Assembly: GCF_020523985.1 (NCBI RefSeq)
Contig: NZ_JAIVKM010000002.1
Location: forward strand, 372,001 to 436,000
Direction of reading: 5' to 3'
DNA: 64,000 bases
Source of the DNA: Mangrovibacter yixingensis
Lineage (GTDB): Bacteria > Pseudomonadota > Gammaproteobacteria > Enterobacterales > Enterobacteriaceae
Positions 55,881 through 64,000 of this stretch are shown here, in pieces. The notes below the pieces were generated by a model. It made no database searches, was not told the origin of the DNA, and worked only from the letters and a program-made list of their open reading frames with translations. A program made the position numbers and the translations under genes. Numbering within the stretch: position 1 is the stretch's first letter; each line of letters begins with the position of its first letter.

Positions 55881-56911
55881 AAATATCCAATAAACCGACA
55901 GTGACGGCGCAAGATGTTGCTCGCCTGGCGGGGGTTTCCCGTGCCGTGGTTTCCAGAGCACTCAGCAACAATGGCAGCGTTTCCCCGCAATCCCGCGCCA
56001 GAGTGGAAGCCGCAGCACGCCAATTGGGCTACCAGGTTAACTTTCTTGCCCAGGGGCTTAACCGGCAGCGTAGCCAGTTAATTGGCGTGGTGGTTGCCCG
56101 GTTAACTGACCCGTTTCGTAGTACCCTGGTCAATGCCTTGTTATCAGCCATTCAGGCCAGGGGGTACCAGGCGCTGGTCACTGAAATTACTGATGAGCAA
56201 GAAACTGGCCTGTCACTACGCCGTTTTGTCCAATTTCGGGTATCTGGGGTGATAGTAACGTCCGGGCAGCCCCCGGAATCCATTGTGCGGGAGTGTATTG
56301 AGCACCATATCCCCGTGGTAGGAATTAACCGGGCGCAAAGTGGTCCGTCCATGGATGTTGTCTGTTCAGATAACCAGGCTGGCGCTATGCTGGCAGCATC
56401 ACAACTCCGTAAGGCCGGGTGCCAGTCGTTTATCTGGCTTAACTACCAGGGATCAACCTGGGCAGGCCGGGCGCGTGGAGAAGCGTTTCACCATGCACTT
56501 GCAGAAAAGGGTATCGCACTAAGGGAGTTGCAGGCGACACAGGACGGCTATGAAGGTGGGTTTCTGGCAGCACAACGCCATGATTTATTGCCCCGGCAGG
56601 CCACCACCGGTGTGTTTTGTGCCAATGCGCTGCTGGCTTGTGGTTTCCTGGATGGCATGCGCCAGCAAGGGAAAAACGCACCGACAGATTTTCATTTGAT
56701 AGGGTTTGATAACACACCCCAGACTGCATGGGAAAGTTACCAACTCACCACGATTCACCAACAAGTGGATGTTCTGGCAGCAAAAGCGCTGGATTGCCTG
56801 CATGAACGGGCAAAGCACCCCGAACTTGCCGCCAGGGTCATCCCGGTGGCGGTGGAACTTGTCCATCGCCGTACTTCACCTTGTACAACAGAACAAACAG
56901 GCACGTTATGA
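55877..56911 (+). CDS. LacI-family transcriptional regulator
   Basis: 344-residue repressor-type protein. The N-terminal helix-turn-helix reads TAQDVARLAGVSRAVVSRAL near residues 9-28, followed by the hinge region LGYQVNFLAQGLNRQ near 50-64. The remainder is a periplasmic-binding-protein-like effector domain, with VVVARLTDPFRSTL and the C-terminal IGFDNTPQTAWESYQL segment. The start is a GTG coupled to the phosphodiesterase stop. It most likely senses an intermediate of this locus and binds the palindrome at 54997-55010. Confidence 0.9.
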   Translation: MKISNKPTVTAQDVARLAGVSRAVVSRALSNNGSVSPQSRARVEAAARQLGYQVNFLAQGLNRQRSQLIGVVVARLTDPFRSTLVNALLSAIQARGYQALVTEITDEQETGLSLRRFVQFRVSGVIVTSGQPPESIVRECIEHHIPVVGINRAQSGPSMDVVCSDNQAGAMLAASQLRKAGCQSFIWLNYQGSTWAGRARGEAFHHALAEKGIALRELQATQDGYEGGFLAAQRHDLLPRQATTGVFCANALLACGFLDGMRQQGKNAPTDFHLIGFDNTPQTAWESYQLTTIHQQVDVLAAKALDCLHERAKHPELAARVIPVAVELVHRRTSPCTTEQTGTL

Positions 56912-57669
56912 CAACTGAGCAAAAACAGGCGTTATTTACCCTGATTAAACAAGCCGGGCAGCATGCACAGACCTTGCGAAACCAGGGGCTGAAGGTTGAC
57001 AGTAAAGGCCAACAAGACTTTGTTTCCGAAGCCGATGTTTGGGTGGAACAACAATTACGTTACTGGCTGGGGCAACACTTTCCCGAAGACGGTTTTTTAG
57101 GTGAAGAAAGCGGGTTACAAACCGGTAACGGGCGCACCTGGGTGATAGACCCGATAGATGGCACCACAAACTATATTTTGGGGATGGATTACTGGTGCAT
57201 ATCTGTAGCCTGTGTCGAAGGGGAACAGGTCGTTCTTGGTATTATTTATGCACCTGACCGCAATGAATTTTTTGTAGCTGAAGCAGGGAAAGGTGCCACA
57301 TTAAACGGGCAAGCCCTGCGCCTGAGAGAACCCGACCCGGAACAAGTGGTTATTGGCCTTGGGCGTTCCGGGCGTACCCCTCTGGATGGCTACCTGAAAA
57401 CATTACAGTTGTTAACGGACCAGGGCGTAGAATACCGCCGATTTGGTGCAGGCGCGCTGATGCTGGCGCATGTCGCCGCCGGGCAGGTGCACGGGTATTT
57501 TGAGGCCCACCTTAATAGCTGGGATGCACTGGCCGGTTTACTACTGATTTTGGAAGCCGGTGGCCAGGCAAACGCATTTTTGGCTCACAACGGCCTGACA
57601 CAAGGTAATGTTATGTGGGCGGCGACACCGCAAGTTTGGCAGCGGTTATCGCCTTTGTTGCTCGATTAA
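56908..57669 (+). CDS. Inositol-monophosphatase-family phosphatase
   Basis: 253-residue Mg-dependent phosphatase of the IMPase superfamily. Metal ligands are in FLGEESGLQ near 69-77 and WVIDPIDGTTNYILG near 87-101, and the C-terminal signature is SWDALAGLLLILEAGG near 205-220. Members act on inositol, histidinol, arabinose or other sugar phosphates. The ATGA overlap with the regulator ties it to the operon. I infer removal of the last phosphate from the imported compound. Its stop shares the TTAA palindrome with the convergent PBP2 gene. Confidence 0.88.
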   Translation: MTTEQKQALFTLIKQAGQHAQTLRNQGLKVDSKGQQDFVSEADVWVEQQLRYWLGQHFPEDGFLGEESGLQTGNGRTWVIDPIDGTTNYILGMDYWCISVACVEGEQVVLGIIYAPDRNEFFVAEAGKGATLNGQALRLREPDPEQVVIGLGRSGRTPLDGYLKTLQLLTDQGVEYRRFGAGALMLAHVAAGQVHGYFEAHLNSWDALAGLLLILEAGGQANAFLAHNGLTQGNVMWAATPQVWQRLSPLLLD

Positions 57670-59588
57670 CCTCCCTGTGCCGCCGTGCTGGTAACGGCCT
57701 GGGGAGAATTGCCGGGGGCTGTGGGTGCTGGCGTATCCCTCTTCCCGGCGAACAGGTAATCCATAATATTACGCATAATGGGTGCCGCTGTTACGCCTTC
57801 GTCGCCACCATTTTCCAGGATAAGTGTTACGGCAACCTGCGGGTCGTTATAAGGTGCAAAAGCCGTATAGAACACGTGGTCTCGCAGGCGTAACGGAATG
57901 GCCTTCGCGTTATACACCTGGTTCTCTTTCAGGCTAAACACCTGTGATGTCCCACTCTTCGCCGCAATGCCGTAAGCTGCCGTATGGAAGTATTTATACC
58001 CGGTCCCATTTGGCGCATTCGCCATCCCAAACATAGCCCGGCGAACCACGCCCCAGAATGGTGACGCCGGGTCACCAACCTGTTGCTGCTCTTTGGGCGT
58101 TCGGTAGAAAGAGACGGCTTTGCCCAGCGCCATTTTCGCCATCAAATGGGGGATAATCACATGCCCGTTGTTTAACAGGGTTACCAGTGCTTTTTCCATC
58201 TGAATGGGAGTAGCAACCCAGTATCCCTGCCCGATTCCAACCGAGATAGTATCGCCGCGATACCACTGTTTTTTGTGGACTTTGCGTTTCCATTCACGGC
58301 TGGGTAACAACCCCTGGTACTCTTCATGTAAGTCGATACCGGTGTATTTACCATAGCCAAACTGGCTAAGCATTTTATGGATCAAATCGATCCCCATCAT
58401 GTTCGCCACCTGGTAAAAAAACGTATCCGACGACTCTTCTATGGCCTGCGTAACCGTGATGTTGCCATGCCCCGATTTTTTCCAGTCGCGGTAACGGCGG
58501 CTGGTGCCCGGTAATGTCCAACTGGATCCACTAAACAAGTGGGTTTCAGGTGTGATGATATGATTAATCAGTGCCGACATCGCCATATAAGGTTTAACTG
58601 TTGATGCCGGAGGATAAAGCCCTTGTGTAACCCGGTTTATTAGCGGCAGGTTCTGGTTATGGAGTAGTGCGGCATAACCCTTTGCGCTAATACCTTCGAC
58701 AAACGGGTTCGGATCATAAGAGGGTGTTGAGACCATCGCCAGCACTGAGCCATCATGGGGGTTTTCCACCAGCACCGCGGCGCGCTGACCCACCAGTTGT
58801 TTTTCGATAAATTGTTGCAAGGGAAGATCGAGTGTCAGCCAGATATTTTTCCCCGCAACGGGCGGTATCTGTTTCAAGACCCGGACAATACGCCCGTGGT
58901 TATCCACTTCGACTTCCTGGTAACCCGTTTTGCCATGCAATTGTGATTCGTAATAACTTTCAATACCCTGCTTACCAATATCGTGGTCAGCAGCATAATT
59001 CTCAGCTTCCCCTTCTTCACTCAGTCGCTTGAGGTCATTGTCATTAATTTTCGAGACATAGCCTATAACATGTGCCAGTGATGCCCCCCAAGGGTACTGG
59101 CGCTCCTGGTAAGTATCTATCCCTACGCCGGGGAAACGGTATTGTTCAACCGAAAACCGCGCCACATCCCTATCCGACAGTTCATCTTTCAGGATAACGG
59201 GTTTATAACGGCTACTATTGTGCAGCGTATGCCAGAAGTTATCGATATCGTCCGGGGTCAGCCCCACCACAGGCGTTAATTCAGCAATCGTGGTTTTTAA
59301 GTTTTTGATTTTGTATGGCGTAAGCTGAATATCATAGCGGGTAACATTTTTGACCAGCGGCGTGTTGTTACGGTCATAAATTATCCCGCGGGTAGGTGCT
59401 ATTGGCAGCAATTTAATGTCGTTCTGGCTGGATCGCTCGCTGTAGTAGCTATGATCCAAAATCTGCAGGCGGTATAAATTAAAAATCAGAATACAAAAAC
59501 AGACGATCACCAGTGCGAACGCAATGGAAACCCTGTAGACAAAGAGTTTTCTCTCTGCGTCAAAATCACGAATGGGTGTTTTTTGCAT
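57666..59588 (-). CDS. Penicillin-binding protein 2 paralogue (MrdA-like transpeptidase)
   Basis: 640-residue class B PBP (E. coli PBP2 is 633). One N-terminal membrane helix (about 18-40), pedestal domain, and transpeptidase domain. The active-site serine lies in PPASTVKPY near 330-338, SSD in the segment EESSDTFFY near 389-397, and KSGT in IAAKSGTSQ near 548-556. All catalytic motifs are present. The housekeeping mrdA sits beside rodA in enterobacteria; here it is alone, so this is probably a second copy like PBP2-SAL of Salmonella, which works in acidic conditions. It converges with the phosphatase gene without a gap. Confidence 0.85.
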   Translation of the reverse strand: MQKTPIRDFDAERKLFVYRVSIAFALVIVCFCILIFNLYRLQILDHSYYSERSSQNDIKLLPIAPTRGIIYDRNNTPLVKNVTRYDIQLTPYKIKNLKTTIAELTPVVGLTPDDIDNFWHTLHNSSRYKPVILKDELSDRDVARFSVEQYRFPGVGIDTYQERQYPWGASLAHVIGYVSKINDNDLKRLSEEGEAENYAADHDIGKQGIESYYESQLHGKTGYQEVEVDNHGRIVRVLKQIPPVAGKNIWLTLDLPLQQFIEKQLVGQRAAVLVENPHDGSVLAMVSTPSYDPNPFVEGISAKGYAALLHNQNLPLINRVTQGLYPPASTVKPYMAMSALINHIITPETHLFSGSSWTLPGTSRRYRDWKKSGHGNITVTQAIEESSDTFFYQVANMMGIDLIHKMLSQFGYGKYTGIDLHEEYQGLLPSREWKRKVHKKQWYRGDTISVGIGQGYWVATPIQMEKALVTLLNNGHVIIPHLMAKMALGKAVSFYRTPKEQQQVGDPASPFWGVVRRAMFGMANAPNGTGYKYFHTAAYGIAAKSGTSQVFSLKENQVYNAKAIPLRLRDHVFYTAFAPYNDPQVAVTLILENGGDEGVTAAPIMRNIMDYLFAGKRDTPAPTAPGNSPQAVTSTAAQGG

Positions 59589-59618
59589 ATCAATTTACAG
59601 TACAGAAATGCTCATATG

Positions 59619-59745
59619 CTCAAGATAATTCGAGTTGCAGCCAGGCGGCAACGCAGTGGATACCGGGGCTTACACGGGTAAGTGACCGGAGTAAGCGAGG
59701 ACAGCTAACATACCTGCAATTGAAAAATGAATATCCAGGCAGGTT
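59619..59745. repeat. Dispersed enterobacterial-type repeat, single copy
   Basis: Begins near CTCAAGATAATTCGAGTTGCAG and includes GGCGGCAACGCAGTGGAT, GGTAAGTGACCGGAGTAAGCGAGG and CAGCTAACATACCTGCAATTG. The middle shares the GGCGGCAACGCAG...AAGTGACCGG...GAGCGAGG pattern with the array at 62870-63208 and with repeats I remember from other enterobacterial genomes. The remaining gap 59746-59954 shows no gene. Confidence 0.65.
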
Positions 59746-59954
59746 AAAACCTGCTCTCTGCAAGCAAGGAAGTTGCTTTCGTGGGGAAACTAGCACACAG
59801 GGTCTGGCACGCCTACCCTGAAGCTGTATCTTCTGTTCCTGATTTTGTTTCTATTTTTTTAAATGTGTCGCCTGATTATGAGCGCGCCTGAACAACATAA
59901 AAAATAAAATAGAATAAATACATTAAGATAATGGCACTTTTTACTAAAAATACG

Positions 59955-60644
59955 TCAGTGAGACTTTCCTACGGGTTTTGAACAATCGAAACATTTTCCT
60001 ATCATTTTCGCTTCTGGAACGGTTTGCCCCAATTGCCATAGCTGAGGTGTATCAACACCATTGAGCACCAGCGTGCTACCACAGTCTGTTATCTTTTCGG
60101 CTACAACAGGCAGCATTGGGGACATGACGTACTGGTGAAAAAATGCAGGAGCGAGCACCGTTACAGCAAACATTCCACTACACACAACAGAAAATGGAAT
60201 GATACCAGCACCTGCATCGCTCAGCCCCAGATTCACATCAGCCATTAACGCACTCAATAGCGGGTTATGCTGAGCATCAGCCAGATTCGGGAAAGACTCA
60301 TTCACCATTAAAGTCACAAACGGCGCTAACGCGAGCTGGCGCAGGTGTTCTGGCGAAGACGCCAGGTACGCAGCCTGTTCAAAATCCATATGTAGCAGAT
60401 AACACAACCCTCTGTGCTGAAACACGTGGGCAGCCCGGCTAATAAAGCTCAGTTGATTCTCAAACCAGTTTATATTGGCATTCTCTTTTGGAGAAAAGAC
60501 CGCAGGCAAATAATGCTCCGGAGGTTCACCTGACATGATCCCCCATAATTTCCCGGTTTCACCAATAATGGCGGCAGAACCACCAGGCACAGAAACCTGC
60601 CCCAGCAGGGCAAGTGCTGCATTGTATTGTTCCATAACTGACAT
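59955..60644 (-). CDS. Unrecognised 229-residue protein
   Basis: I do not recognise this protein. It starts MSVMEQYNAALALLG, has no signal peptide, and is fairly rich in Ala and Leu with a long amphipathic middle. The segment GAGIIPFSVVCSGMFAVTVLA (about 146-165) is moderately hydrophobic but not a clear membrane helix. Four cysteines (two in KCFDCSK near the C-terminus) might bind metal. It stands alone between a repeat and about 520 bases of AT-rich sequence, the usual surroundings of horizontally acquired or H-NS-silenced genes. Confidence 0.7.
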   Translation of the reverse strand: MSVMEQYNAALALLGQVSVPGGSAAIIGETGKLWGIMSGEPPEHYLPAVFSPKENANINWFENQLSFISRAAHVFQHRGLCYLLHMDFEQAAYLASSPEHLRQLALAPFVTLMVNESFPNLADAQHNPLLSALMADVNLGLSDAGAGIIPFSVVCSGMFAVTVLAPAFFHQYVMSPMLPVVAEKITDCGSTLVLNGVDTPQLWQLGQTVPEAKMIGKCFDCSKPVGKSH

Positions 60645-61105
60645 CCTTGTTTAACATCACCTAAATAATCGAAAAAACCAATTAATACATCATTTTTGAT
60701 CGATAAAATACGTGTTAATGCCTATCAATTCATGCAATTTGATCGATATAAACAGGTAAAAATCCTATTGTTTTTTTATAGTTAATCATGTAATGGTTAA
60801 TTTTTACCCATAAGGCAAATTTTCATCATACTGTACTGAGTTGTCAACGGCTGACATCCTGATTCAGGCCGTTCGTGTACACTTCCTCCCGGCAATTATG
60901 CTATTCAAAAGTAGCATTTAAAAATAAAGAAAAATACTTTCACTTTTTATTCTAAAAACTAAATAAATAAAAATTCTAATAATAAAGTACCAGAAAAATA
61001 TGCCGTTCTTTCTGACCTGTTCTCAAATACCAAAACAGATAAATAGCCAATTAATTAATATATATTAAAATCATAACCTTACTCTGCCAGCTCCGTTTCG
61101 CTGGA
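60645..61105. other. AT-rich intergenic region
   Basis: About 460 bases of markedly AT-rich DNA between the 229-residue protein and the chemoreceptor promoter. I see no convincing gene; it may contain the divergent promoter of the upstream protein. Confidence 0.5.
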
Positions 61106-61132
61106 TAAAGTTTTAACGCCTTTTACCGATAA
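61106..61132 (+). promoter_or_regulatory. FliA (sigma-28) flagellar class III promoter
   Basis: TAAAGTTT, an 11-base spacer, then ACCGATAA match the sigma-28 consensus TAAAGTTT-N11-GCCGATAA with one mismatch. It lies 34 bases before the chemoreceptor gene, so that gene is co-expressed with late flagellar genes. Confidence 0.9.
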
Positions 61133-61166
61133 ATTTATCATCCCCGGCTCATTTTTCTCACATTGG

Positions 61167-62837
61167 ATGATGAACATGATAAAGAACCTGAAAGTCATAA
61201 CAGGTATCATCGCAGTACTGGTGATATTTTCGGTACTACAATTGGTTACCAGCGGTTTTTTCTACTCCGCCGTTAATAATGATCGCCGTAACTTTCAAAA
61301 CTCTGATGTACTGAACTACCAACAGTCACAACTTACTGACAGCTTTCTTACTCTTATTAAAACCCGTGTCACCATTAACCGGGTCGCCATTCGTTTTCTG
61401 AAAAACCAAAAAGACCAGGCCGCTATCGACGGAATGAAGCGGTTGCTGGACAGCGCCGGGAAATCACTGGTCCAGGCAGAGGGTTATTTTGCCAAATACA
61501 AAGATGCGCAAGATATCAGTGGGCAGGACACAGCTCTTGCCAGCCAGTTGGATCAAAAGTACCAGGCCATGCATGACGTGATGAAGATGTCCATTCAGTA
61601 TCTGGGTGAAGGTAACTACCCGGCATATGGAAATCTGGATGCTCAGCAGGCGCAGGATGACCTGGAAGGGATGTACAACCAGTGGCGTAAACAGAACGCC
61701 AGCCTGCTACAAAATGCCGGGCAGGAAAACCTGAACAGCTATAACAGTATGAAATGGACGCTGGGCGTAATTCTGTTATTGGTTGTAGTCACTATTGTCA
61801 TTTTGTGGCGTGGACTCCAGGTAATCCTGTTGCACCCATTACGTAAAGTGATGGAGCATATCCGTGCCATCGCGGATGGTGACCTGACACATAATATTGA
61901 CGCAACAGGCAATAATGAAATGGGACAACTCTCTGCCGGGGTTAAGGCCATGCAGGGGTCGTTGGTTCGCACTGTCAGTGCTGTGCGTGAAACGTCAAAT
62001 TCCATTTTCACTGGTGCCAGTGAAATCTCTTCCGGTAGCCACGATTTGTCTTCCCGTACTGAAGAACAAGCCGCCTCTCTGGTGGAAACTGCAGCCAGTA
62101 TGGAAGAACTTACAGCAACAGTTAAACAGAATACCGACAACGCACGCCAGGCTGCGCAATTAGCGAAAACAGCTTCGGAGACAGCACTCAAAGGTGGCGA
62201 AGTGGTGAATACTGTGGTGCATACGATGAGCGCCATTGCCGACAGTTCGCAGCAAATAGCCCATATAACCAGCGTTATTGACAGTATTGCTTTCCAGACC
62301 AATATTCTGGCGCTCAATGCTGCCGTTGAAGCGGCCAGAGCAGGAGAACAGGGTCGCGGTTTTGCAGTCGTCGCCGGAGAAGTGCGCACCCTGGCGCAAC
62401 GCAGTGCGCAGGCAGCAAAAGAGATTAAGGAACTTATCGACAACGCAGTCTCTCGCGTGAATACTGGTTCCGGCCAGGTGCAGACTGCAGGCTCCACCAT
62501 GCAGGATATTGTGCAGGCAGTCACCCGAGTAACGGATATTATGGGTGAAATAGCCTCTGCATCAGACGAGCAAAGCCGTGGCATTGAGCAAGTTGGCCTG
62601 GCAGTCACACAAATGGATGGTGTCACCCAGCAAAACGCCTCCCTGGTTGAAGAATCTGCTACCGCCGCTGCGGCACTGGAAGCGCTGGCGGGCAAACTCC
62701 ACCAGGTGGTTGATGTGTTCCGGATTAACGGTATGCAGACGCCAACGACCTCTTCCCGCAGCTCTCCCCCCACTGCACGGGCAGCCACTCATGCCTTGCC
62801 ACCTGCTGGCAGCGACAATAACTGGGAAACGTTCTGA
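61167..62837 (+). CDS. Methyl-accepting chemotaxis protein (Tsr/Tar-like)
   Basis: 556-residue transmembrane chemoreceptor. TM1 is about 10-32 and TM2 about 191-212. The periplasmic four-helix sensor lies between them. It has INRVAIRFL near 70-78, resembling the NRxxIR ligand-contact helix of Tsr. The HAMP domain (about 213-265) and long signalling hairpin (about 266-515) follow, with tip sequence FQTNILALNAAVEAARAGE near 376-394. It ends in NWETF, the pentapeptide that tethers CheR and CheB, so it is a high-abundance-type receptor. The ligand is unknown, perhaps an amino acid. Transcribed from a FliA promoter. Confidence 0.93.
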   Translation: MMNMIKNLKVITGIIAVLVIFSVLQLVTSGFFYSAVNNDRRNFQNSDVLNYQQSQLTDSFLTLIKTRVTINRVAIRFLKNQKDQAAIDGMKRLLDSAGKSLVQAEGYFAKYKDAQDISGQDTALASQLDQKYQAMHDVMKMSIQYLGEGNYPAYGNLDAQQAQDDLEGMYNQWRKQNASLLQNAGQENLNSYNSMKWTLGVILLLVVVTIVILWRGLQVILLHPLRKVMEHIRAIADGDLTHNIDATGNNEMGQLSAGVKAMQGSLVRTVSAVRETSNSIFTGASEISSGSHDLSSRTEEQAASLVETAASMEELTATVKQNTDNARQAAQLAKTASETALKGGEVVNTVVHTMSAIADSSQQIAHITSVIDSIAFQTNILALNAAVEAARAGEQGRGFAVVAGEVRTLAQRSAQAAKEIKELIDNAVSRVNTGSGQVQTAGSTMQDIVQAVTRVTDIMGEIASASDEQSRGIEQVGLAVTQMDGVTQQNASLVEESATAAAALEALAGKLHQVVDVFRINGMQTPTTSSRSSPPTARAATHALPPAGSDNNWETF

Positions 62838-62869
62838 TTCCCGAACCCACCTCAGGGATGAGGCTGTTT

Positions 62870-63208
62870 CCCCACCCAACGCAGCGAATCGCCGGGAGCT
62901 TACATTAGTAAGTGACCGGTGTGAGCGAGGCAGCCAACACACCTGTTAGTGCAAAAGACATCCCGCCAGGCGCTAAATTATTCGTGCTACAGGAAGGCGG
63001 CAACGCAGAGAATCGCCGGGAGCTTACATTAGTAAGTGACCGGTGTGAGCGGGGCAGCCAACACACCTGTTAGTGCAAAAGACATCCCGCCAGGCGCTAA
63101 ATTATTCGTGCTACAGGAAGGCGGCAACGCAGCGAATCGCCGGGAGCTTACATTAGTAAGTGACCGGTGTGAGCGAGGCAGCCAACACACCTGTAGTGCG
63201 AAGAATGA
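62870..63208. repeat. Tandem array, 124-base unit, about 2.7 copies
   Basis: The block GCCGGGAGCTTACATTAG occurs at 62891, 63015 and 63139, exactly 124 bases apart, with only a few differences between units (for example CGAGG versus CGGGG). Each unit also holds CAGCCAACACACCTG, GACATCCCGCCAGGCGCTAA and GGAAGGCGGCAACGCAG. Short frames across it are by-products of the repeat. Confidence 0.9.
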
Positions 63209-63335
63209 CGCGCCTGAACACATTTGTTTACCCTTAGCCTTAGCCTGAAACCCGAACTTTGCACTCTGCTGACTGTGGAGGGCTTACAGAATGCCGTATT
63301 ATGTGGAGGCGATAATGTAGTGTGAGCCTTGTGTT

Positions 63336-64000
63336 ATGTGTTTTCATCCTAAATATTTAGTCGCTTTGGCGGTTGTGGTGTCGGCTGGTGTACAGGCGGA
63401 TATTACTGAGGCCAGAATCACTGCTGACTGTGCAAAAATCAGCCATTATGCTGCTGATGGCGAGGCGGCCTGGTCTGAGAATAAGTTTGCGGCGGCGCGT
63501 GCTGCATTTGAAGAGCAGGTGAGCTGGAGCGAGCAGTGTGACTTGCCTGATAACCAGATTGCTGCGGCTTATAATGCTGTAGCTCGTACTTATATACAGC
63601 AGAAAGATTACCACCGGGCCTGGGCATGGCTGATGCTTGCTCCTGGCTACGCTGAATCTGTGCAAAACCTGGCATTAATTAAAGACAAACTGGCTGCTGA
63701 ACCTTTTTCTGATTCACCGGACGGTGTGTGGTGGAAATATGCCGGGCGGGGGATTTGGCAAAGCATTCAGGTTTCGGATGCTGGGGATAGCAAGATAAAA
63801 GTGGATTTTGAAGGCTATGCCTTTGGGCTGATGGGGCTGTATAACGGGCCGAATATGGGGCATTTTATTCGCACAGTCGCCCTTTCAGGCCACAATGCAA
63901 CGGTGAAATTACGCGATAACGATGACGTCACCGATGATGATACGGATAGTGATGACAGCATTCACTGTAATATTCACCTGAAGTTCACACCAGACCAATT
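63336..64000 (+). CDS. Exported protein of unknown family (3' end cut by window edge)
   Basis: Open frame from ATG 63336 to the window end, at least 221 residues. It begins with a signal peptide MCFHPKYLVALAVVVSAGVQA cleaved near residue 21. A region of TPR-like helices follows (AAWSENKFAAARAAFEEQV, YNAVARTYIQQKDYHRAWAW, about 43-105). The next part contains GVWWKYAGRGIWQSI and an aspartate-rich stretch (RDNDD...DDDTDSDD, about 193-207). I do not recognise the family. No strong ribosome site is visible. The preceding stop codon in frame is at 63318, so the start cannot lie further upstream. Confidence 0.65.
   Translation, partial: MCFHPKYLVALAVVVSAGVQADITEARITADCAKISHYAADGEAAWSENKFAAARAAFEEQVSWSEQCDLPDNQIAAAYNAVARTYIQQKDYHRAWAWLMLAPGYAESVQNLALIKDKLAAEPFSDSPDGVWWKYAGRGIWQSIQVSDAGDSKIKVDFEGYAFGLMGLYNGPNMGHFIRTVALSGHNATVKLRDNDDVTDDDTDSDDSIHCNIHLKFTPDQ

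Noticed and set aside
62870..63208. CRISPR array
   Set aside because: The unit is 124 bases with near-identical sequence throughout; there is no short repeat and unique spacer alternation and no cas gene.
62838..63248. Open frames with repeated peptides (RRELTLVSDRCERGSQHT) downstream of the chemoreceptor
   Set aside because: The peptide repeat is caused by the 124-base DNA repeat; no ribosome sites or protein-like features are present.

Overview
The window is a chromosomal segment of a motile member of the Enterobacterales, close to Escherichia, Enterobacter and Salmonella in gene content but clearly none of the reference strains I know by sequence. About the first 32 kb follows the E. coli K-12 order almost gene for gene: yggE, argO, mscS, fbaA, pgk, epd, tktA, speA (with the tiny yqgB), metK, galP, sprT, endA, rsmE, gshB, yqgE, ruvX, yggR, yggS, yggT, yggU, rdgB, hemW, yggN, yggL, trmB, mutY, yggX, mltC, speC, then tRNA-Phe. 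Several E. coli genes from this stretch are absent: yggC/D/F, loiP, speB, yggM, ansB, nupG and yqgA. A 144-base intergenic repeat with a terminator hairpin sits behind metK and hemW, and a shorter related copy sits behind mltC.

The tRNA-Phe gene at 32361-32436 marks the border to accessory DNA. Its 3' end and terminator are repeated 163 bases downstream, as expected for an old integration site or a decayed second tRNA copy. Beyond it, on the minus strand, lies an ynbABCD-like phospholipid operon (32736-38374) with an extra acyltransferase and a small membrane protein. Next come a membrane diguanylate cyclase and the broken end of an OprD-type porin.

The most unusual region is 40330-48304: eight minus-strand genes, nearly all with overlapping stop and start codons. 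They encode a ketoacyl synthase III, two paralogous OleD-like dehydrogenases, a metallo-beta-lactamase-fold hydrolase, a PaaK/F390-synthetase-like adenylating enzyme, a GT2 glycosyltransferase, a small hydrolase-like protein and a GT1 glycosyltransferase. I infer a dedicated pathway that builds, modifies and glycosylates a fatty-acyl product; the product is unknown to me.

After a YhfL-like lipoprotein and gamma-glutamyltranspeptidase comes a divergent catabolic locus (50990-57669). One arm is a binding-protein ABC importer. The other arm encodes a PhnP-like phosphodiesterase, a LacI-family regulator and an inositol-monophosphatase-family phosphatase. A perfect TGAACACGTGTTCA palindrome lies between the arms. 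The simplest reading is uptake and stepwise dephosphorylation of a phosphodiester or cyclic-phosphate sugar. The last part holds a second copy of penicillin-binding protein 2, an unrecognised 229-residue protein in AT-rich surroundings, a chemoreceptor behind a near-perfect FliA promoter, a 124-base tandem repeat array, and an exported protein that runs off the right end. All functions are inferred by reading the translated sequence and comparing with remembered family members; no database search was run.
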